Shown one piece after another: positions 59,734 through 64,000 of a stretch of DNA of 64,000 bases (the first letter of the stretch is position 1; the number at the start of each line of letters is the position of its first letter). The stretch is taken from NCBI RefSeq assembly GCF_007002745.1, contig NZ_SGNY01000006.1, positions 248,001-312,000 on the forward strand, in the 5' to 3' direction. The notes below the pieces were generated by a model that worked only from the letters and a program-made list of their open reading frames with translations, did no database searches and was not told the DNA's origin. This DNA comes from Martinezella rhizogenes (GTDB lineage Bacteria > Pseudomonadota > Alphaproteobacteria > Rhizobiales > Rhizobiaceae). A program made the position numbers and the translations under genes.

Positions 59734-60987
59734 ATGGAAGAAGCGAAAGTCGCGCCGGAAAATGACGGTAAGGCGGTTCAACACATCCGCACCTCCGTTG
59801 CCATTGCCGGTGGAGGCCCGGCGGGTGTGATGCTTGGCCTGCTGCTTGCCCGCAGCGGTATCGATGTGACGGTGGTCGAGAAACATGGGGATTTCCTGCG
59901 CGATTTTCGCGGCGACACCATCCACCCGTCCACGCTCGAACTGATGGAGCAGCTGGGTTTCATCGACGAGTTTCTCAGCCTGCCGCATACGCGCGCGCCG
60001 CGGCTGAACGCGGTTATCGGCGGCGAGCGTATCACGATCGCGGATTTTTCCCGGCTGCCGGTCCGTCATCGTTTCATCGCCTTCATGCCGCAATGGGATT
60101 TTCTCAATTTCATCGTCGGCAAGGCTGGGCAATATGAGAATTTTCGGCTGCTGATGAATGCGCCGGTCACCGGTCTGATCGAGCGCGACGGGCGTGTCGG
60201 GGGTCTGATCGTCAATACAGCGGATGGTGTGATCGAGATCGCTGCGGATCTGGTGGTGGGGGCGGATGGCCGCACTTCCATCGTCCGGGAGGCGGCGGGG
60301 CTGGAAATCCAGCGCTTCGGTATTCCGACCGAGGTGCTGTGGATGCGCTTTTCAAAACAGCCGGGCGATTCGACCGAAACCATGGGTCATGTCGGCTCGC
60401 GACAGGGTTTCGTGATGATCAACCGCGGCGATTACTGGCAATGCGGTTATGTGGTGCGCAAGGGCTTTTTCGCGGACATAAAGCTGCAGGGACTTGAGGC
60501 GTTCAGGGAGAGGGTGGCGGAAATCTGCCCGTTCCCGCGCGAGAGGCTGGACGAACTTATCAGCTGGGACGACGTGCATCTCCTGACCGTTCGCATCGAC
60601 CGGCTGAAGCGCTGGTGGAAACCCGGCCTGATCTGCATTGGGGACGCTGCCCATGCCATGTCCCCAGTTGGCGGTGTCGGCGTCAACCTAGCCGTTCAGG
60701 ATGCCGTTGCTGCGGCCAATGTACTCGTGCCGGTATTTTTATCCGGCCGGCCCGTTGGTGACGATGATCTTGCCGCAATCGAGAAACGACGATCCTTCCC
60801 GACCAAGGCCACGCAATTTCTGCAGCGGATGATGCGCATCGGCCGCAAGAAGGGGCAGGCGGAGGTGGCGGAAAAGCCGAAAGGTCCGCCCTCGCTTGTG
60901 CTGGCGCTCATGCGATTTCCGCTTCTTGCCCATTTGACCGGGCGGCTGGTCGGGCTGGGCTTTCGCCGGGAAAAGATCGAGACGTAA
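59734..60987 (+). CDS. FAD-dependent monooxygenase (p-hydroxybenzoate hydroxylase-like)
   Basis: Group A flavoprotein hydroxylase of 417 residues, probably acting on an aromatic or quinone-like substrate. FAD motif GGGPAGVMLGLLLARSG is at about 27-43, the DG motif is LVVGADGRTSIVREAAG and the GD motif is CIGDAAHAMSPVGGVGVNLAVQDA. GTG at 59731 is directly followed by ATG 59734; the latter sits 6 nt after GGAGA. It starts 33 nt after the PAP2 gene and may be cotranscribed with it. It is not adjacent to ubiquinone genes, so a UbiH-type role is not claimed. Confidence 0.87.
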   Translation: MEEAKVAPENDGKAVQHIRTSVAIAGGGPAGVMLGLLLARSGIDVTVVEKHGDFLRDFRGDTIHPSTLELMEQLGFIDEFLSLPHTRAPRLNAVIGGERITIADFSRLPVRHRFIAFMPQWDFLNFIVGKAGQYENFRLLMNAPVTGLIERDGRVGGLIVNTADGVIEIAADLVVGADGRTSIVREAAGLEIQRFGIPTEVLWMRFSKQPGDSTETMGHVGSRQGFVMINRGDYWQCGYVVRKGFFADIKLQGLEAFRERVAEICPFPRERLDELISWDDVHLLTVRIDRLKRWWKPGLICIGDAAHAMSPVGGVGVNLAVQDAVAAANVLVPVFLSGRPVGDDDLAAIEKRRSFPTKATQFLQRMMRIGRKKGQAEVAEKPKGPPSLVLALMRFPLLAHLTGRLVGLGFRREKIET

Positions 60988-60993
60988 GGCCGC

Positions 60994-61920
60994 TCAGGCA
61001 GGGACGGCGATTTCCTTCTCGTATTTCAGTCCGATGACGGCTGAACCGATCAGCCCCGGTTCGATCCGGCAAATGGCAGGCACGACCAGCGGGCGGTTGA
61101 AACGCCGGAGAACGCGGCCCCTGACCGCTTCATCCAGCGCGGCCAGAAGCTCTCTCGAATTCGAAAGCCCGCCGCCGACAGGCACGATGGTTGCCCCGGT
61201 GACGTTGATCACCATCGCGAGTGGCGAGGCGAGAATATCAACGAGAATATCGATGGTTCTTGCGGCCTGCGCATCGCCTGCCTGCCAGGCGGAGATGATG
61301 TCCTCGCTGGTCATCTCCTGCTGGTGAAGATGCAGATGCAGCTTTTCCATGCCACGGGCGCTGCCGATGGCATCAATGCAACCGGTGAGGCCGCAGCCGC
61401 ACTCAAAACGCGGCAGCGCTACCGGCGGATTGCCGGCCAGGGTCGCGGCCACCGGCCCGTGTCCCCATTCGCCGGCGAAGCCGCCATCGCTGTTGATGAG
61501 CCTGCCATCGATGACCAGACCGCCGCCGACACCCGTCCCGAGGATGACGCCGAAGACGACGCGATGGCCCTGTCCGGAGCCAATTTCCGATTCGGCGATC
61601 ACGAAACAATCGGCATCATTTGATACGATGACGGGAAGGTTGAGCGCCTTTTCCAACTCGTCCTTCAGCACCTTGCCATGGATGCTCTGAATATTGGCAA
61701 CGGTGGCTTTACCGGTTTCGGGATCGATGACGCCGGCAATCGACAGCGACACGCAGGCGGGTGTGCCGCCGCTATTGTCGATGACGGATTTAAGGCCGGC
61801 CGCGAAGTCCTCGAAACTGGTTTTTGGTGTCGGTATGCGCGGCACGGGGCGAATATCATCCGGGGCATAAGCAATGGCCCCCTTAATGGTTGTTCCGCCA
61901 ATATCGAAACAAACGATCAT
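60994..61920 (-). CDS. ROK family sugar kinase, probable N-acetylglucosamine kinase
   Basis: ATP-dependent sugar kinase of 308 residues. The phosphate loop is CFDIGGTTIKGAIA, and catalytic-region Asp is in SNDADCFVIAE. The sugar-contact segment GEWGHGPVA and the ROK zinc motif CGCGLTGCID (the last residue is Asp rather than the frequent Glu) follow. GlcNAc is inferred as substrate because nagA starts the adjacent upstream gene with a 3-nt gap. Last gene of the operon; convergent with the FAD monooxygenase (6-nt gap). Confidence 0.85.
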   Translation of the reverse strand: MIVCFDIGGTTIKGAIAYAPDDIRPVPRIPTPKTSFEDFAAGLKSVIDNSGGTPACVSLSIAGVIDPETGKATVANIQSIHGKVLKDELEKALNLPVIVSNDADCFVIAESEIGSGQGHRVVFGVILGTGVGGGLVIDGRLINSDGGFAGEWGHGPVAATLAGNPPVALPRFECGCGLTGCIDAIGSARGMEKLHLHLHQQEMTSEDIISAWQAGDAQAARTIDILVDILASPLAMVINVTGATIVPVGGGLSNSRELLAALDEAVRGRVLRRFNRPLVVPAICRIEPGLIGSAVIGLKYEKEIAVPA

Positions 61921-61923
61921 TGT

Positions 61924-63090
61924 TCAGGCTCCGGAACGGGCGGCATCGTGGATTTTTTCTCCGCCGATCCATGTGGAATGCATTTGAAGGTCAGGTGTCA
62001 GCACAACGAAATCCGCATCGGAACCGGGCAGGAGTTTCCCCTTGGCCGTCGCACCGATGGCTTCTGCCGGATAAGCGGAGGCCATTCTCAAGGCCTCCTC
62101 CAGCGGCGTGTTCATTTTCTCATGCATGAAGCGGATGCAGGACAGCATGTCGATATCCGCCCCCGCCAGCGTGCCATCGGCAAGCGTCAGGCGTCCGCCA
62201 TTGCGATAGACGCGCCGGCCGTTCAGTTCGAAGCCGTCATCATCCGTGCCGATTGTGGACATGGCATCGGTGACAAGGAAGATGCGGGCCGGGCCGTTCT
62301 TGGCGCGCAGCGCAATGCCGATCGCGGCTGGATCGACATGGAAACCATCGGCGATCAGCCCGCAATCCAGTTTTCCGTTCGAGAGTGCGGCTCCCACCAG
62401 CCCCGGTTCACGATGGCCAAGCGGACTCATGGCGTTGAAGAGATGGGTCACCATGGAAGCGCCGGCATCAGCATAGGCCGTCGCCACATCGAGGCCTGTG
62501 TCGGTGTGGCCGAGGCTGACGACGATGCCGGCTTTTCGGAGCGCTGCAACCTGCTCCCAGGTCACGTTTTCCGGGGCAATGGTGGTCAGCACGAAGGAAA
62601 GTTCGGCCTTGCAACGGGTCAGAACCTCAAGATCGTCTTCCTCCATCTTGCGGATCAGCGCCGGATCATGGGTGCCCTTGCGTGCGACGGAAAGATGCGG
62701 ACCCTCGAAATGCAGGCCGAGGAAACCCGGCACATGCGCCTTGTCGGCGGCGATACCCGCCTGTGCTGCTTTGGAGGTCACATCCGGCCGGTCGGTGATG
62801 AGCGTGACCATCAGCGCCGTGGTGCCGAATTTTGCGTGGGCTGAGCAGATCCGGGCGATGCCATCCACATCCGGCTGGTTGTTGAACATGACCCCGCCGC
62901 CGCCATTGACCTGAAGGTCTATGAAGCCCGGCGCGATCAGCAACCCGTTCGCATCAATCACTTCGGCTTCGGCGGGCACCTTGTCTGAGATGTCGGTGAC
63001 ATGTCCGTCACTGGTCAGCAGTACCTTGCCATCATGCCAGGCGGCGCCATCGAAAATGCGGGCGCCGACAAATGCCTTTATGCCACTCAT
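61924..63090 (-). CDS. nagA: N-acetylglucosamine-6-phosphate deacetylase
   Basis: Amidohydrolase of 388 residues converting GlcNAc-6-P to GlcN-6-P and acetate. Motifs are APGFIDLQVNGGGG, the metal-binding glutamate in LGLHFEGPHLSVARKGTHD, histidines in VSLGHTDTG and THLFNAMSPLGHREPG, and the catalytic aspartate in FLVTDAMSTIG. The ATG overlaps the stop of the upstream SIS gene (ATGA), so translation is coupled. Confidence 0.96.
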   Translation of the reverse strand: MSGIKAFVGARIFDGAAWHDGKVLLTSDGHVTDISDKVPAEAEVIDANGLLIAPGFIDLQVNGGGGVMFNNQPDVDGIARICSAHAKFGTTALMVTLITDRPDVTSKAAQAGIAADKAHVPGFLGLHFEGPHLSVARKGTHDPALIRKMEEDDLEVLTRCKAELSFVLTTIAPENVTWEQVAALRKAGIVVSLGHTDTGLDVATAYADAGASMVTHLFNAMSPLGHREPGLVGAALSNGKLDCGLIADGFHVDPAAIGIALRAKNGPARIFLVTDAMSTIGTDDDGFELNGRRVYRNGGRLTLADGTLAGADIDMLSCIRFMHEKMNTPLEEALRMASAYPAEAIGATAKGKLLPGSDADFVVLTPDLQMHSTWIGGEKIHDAARSGA

Positions 63091-64000
63091 TGGGTTTCCG
63101 TTACCTTCTTCAATGCCACCGGTGCATCCGGGTTGAAGCCGCGCGCGCGCGACAATTGCTCGATGAAGCCGTAAAACGGTGCGATCAGCAACAGGGCATC
63201 GGTCAGCGGGTGGTTGGTCTCGACGAAGGGCAGGGGCTTGGCCGGGCTGCCTTTTGCGGATGTGACGAAAACATTTGCGCCCTTATGGGCAAGATTTGCG
63301 GCGATATCCGTCACCGAAGTCTCGGCGCGGTCGCGTGCGGCAAAGGCGATGACCGGGAATTTCGGTGCGACCAGCGAGACCGGGCCATGCATGACCTCCG
63401 CCGACGAATAGGCTTCGGCATGCAGTTCGCAGGTTTCCTTGCATTTCAGCGCGGCTTCTGCGGCAATGGCAAGGGCGGGGCCACGGCCCAGCATATAAAG
63501 CGATTCTTCGCCCTTCACCGCCTCGGCGATCTGGCTCCAGTCGAGCGCAACGGCTCTTGCGAAATTTTGCGGCAGGGCGCTGACGGCCTTGGCGAGCAGG
63601 TTGTCTTCCGTCCATTCGGCAAGGATTGCGAGGCCAGCAACGATGGAGTTGACGAAGGATTTGGTGGCGGCAACAGCCTTTTCCGGTCCTGCCTGGATGT
63701 CGATGGCCTGATTGGCTGCATTGCCAAGCGGAGAGGGCAAGGTGTTGACGAGAGAGACGGTGAGTGCACCGCCCTTGCGGGCACTTTCCGCCAGGGCAAC
63801 AATATCAGGGCTTTTGCCGGACTGAGACACGGCGAAGGCCGCCGCCCGTTCCAGCCGCAGTTTCGTCTGGTAGATGGAGGCGAGTGAGGGCCCAAGCGAC
63901 GCCACCGGCAGCCCGGTCTGCAATTCGATCGCATATTTCAGGAAGTGCGCGGCGTGGTCGGAGGAACCCCGCGCAATTGTGACGATAACGGCTGGATCGC
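63087..64000 (-). CDS. SIS-domain aminosugar deaminase/isomerase (GlmS/AgaS/NagB-II type), 5' end outside window
   Basis: Partial gene: the frame continues to the window edge, where TIARGSSDHAAHFLKYAIE encodes the first sugar-phosphate-binding loop. About 303 residues are visible. Two SIS domains are present; phosphate-binding SQSGKSPD marks the first, and the second carries LGRGPALAIAAEAALKCKE with the GlmS-like segment SSAEVMHGPVSLV. No glutaminase domain is visible, so it is a deaminase type rather than GlmS. With NagA and the ROK kinase it would convert GlcN-6-P to fructose-6-P. Confidence 0.87.
   Translation of the reverse strand, partial: DPAVIVTIARGSSDHAAHFLKYAIELQTGLPVASLGPSLASIYQTKLRLERAAAFAVSQSGKSPDIVALAESARKGGALTVSLVNTLPSPLGNAANQAIDIQAGPEKAVAATKSFVNSIVAGLAILAEWTEDNLLAKAVSALPQNFARAVALDWSQIAEAVKGEESLYMLGRGPALAIAAEAALKCKETCELHAEAYSSAEVMHGPVSLVAPKFPVIAFAARDRAETSVTDIAANLAHKGANVFVTSAKGSPAKPLPFVETNHPLTDALLLIAPFYGFIEQLSRARGFNPDAPVALKKVTETQ

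Overview
The window is dense, GC-rich core chromosome from an alphaproteobacterium of the Rhizobiaceae, most likely Agrobacterium (A. tumefaciens/radiobacter complex). Grounds for this: a single-gene C4 (Shemin) ALA synthase HemA of 405 residues that matches the Agrobacterium radiobacter protein as I remember it; the order mdh-sucC-sucD-sucA-sucB with an lpdA close by; an F1-only ATP synthase operon (atpHAGDC, F0 genes absent); a mitofilin/Mic60 homologue in the hemC-hemD cluster; and an Omp19-type lipoprotein. No rRNA, tRNA, CRISPR array, insertion sequence, prophage or defence locus was seen, and no frameshifted genes.

Layout. 1-7.5 kb: M3 peptidase, typA/bipA, a GNAT acetyltransferase, ppa, a DUF167-yggT pair and an MFS exporter. 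7.5-13.5 kb (minus strand): hemC-hemD-mic60-hemY-terB-like-GATase, i.e. tetrapyrrole synthesis plus envelope/TPR proteins. 13.6-17.1 kb: tsaD-gpsA-yciI-EVE-methyltransferase. 17.1-21.6 kb: sdhC-sdhD-sdhA-(small secreted protein)-sdhB. 21.7-23.5 kb: Omp19-like lipoprotein and zapE. 23.7-33.9 kb: mdh-sucCD-sucAB, then MAPEG and LysE-type membrane genes, then lpdA. 34-40 kb: cytochrome b561, DUF2867, TraB/GumN, xerC, priA and a small membrane protein. 40.3-45.3 kb: atpHAGDC. 45.7-49.2 kb: fdhD, a soluble PAS-PAS chemoreceptor and cheW. 49.4-56 kb: tamB-tamA and a glycine-zipper lipoprotein. 56.2-61 kb: hemA (with an FNR/FixK-type box), dxr, a PAP2 phosphatase and an FAD monooxygenase. 61-64 kb: a GlcNAc catabolic set (ROK kinase, nagA, SIS-domain deaminase running off the window edge).

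How the genes work together: most of the window is respiratory and central carbon metabolism. HemA, HemC and HemD supply haem, which is needed by SdhC/D and the b-type cytochrome. The sdh and mdh-suc-lpd loci encode the second half of the TCA cycle, and atpHAGDC encodes the F1 sector.

I did not find a convincing undescribed multi-gene system. The observations worth a second look are small: a secreted SH3-like protein inside the sdh operon; a TTACGTAA palindrome upstream of both sdh and mdh; strong non-terminator hairpins at the internal boundaries of the suc region; terminators buried in the coding sequence of convergent neighbours (ppa/DUF167, hemA/dxr); a structured atpD-atpC spacer; and a soluble chemoreceptor ending in a WxxF-type pentapeptide. 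All functional calls are from reading motifs by eye; no database search was run.
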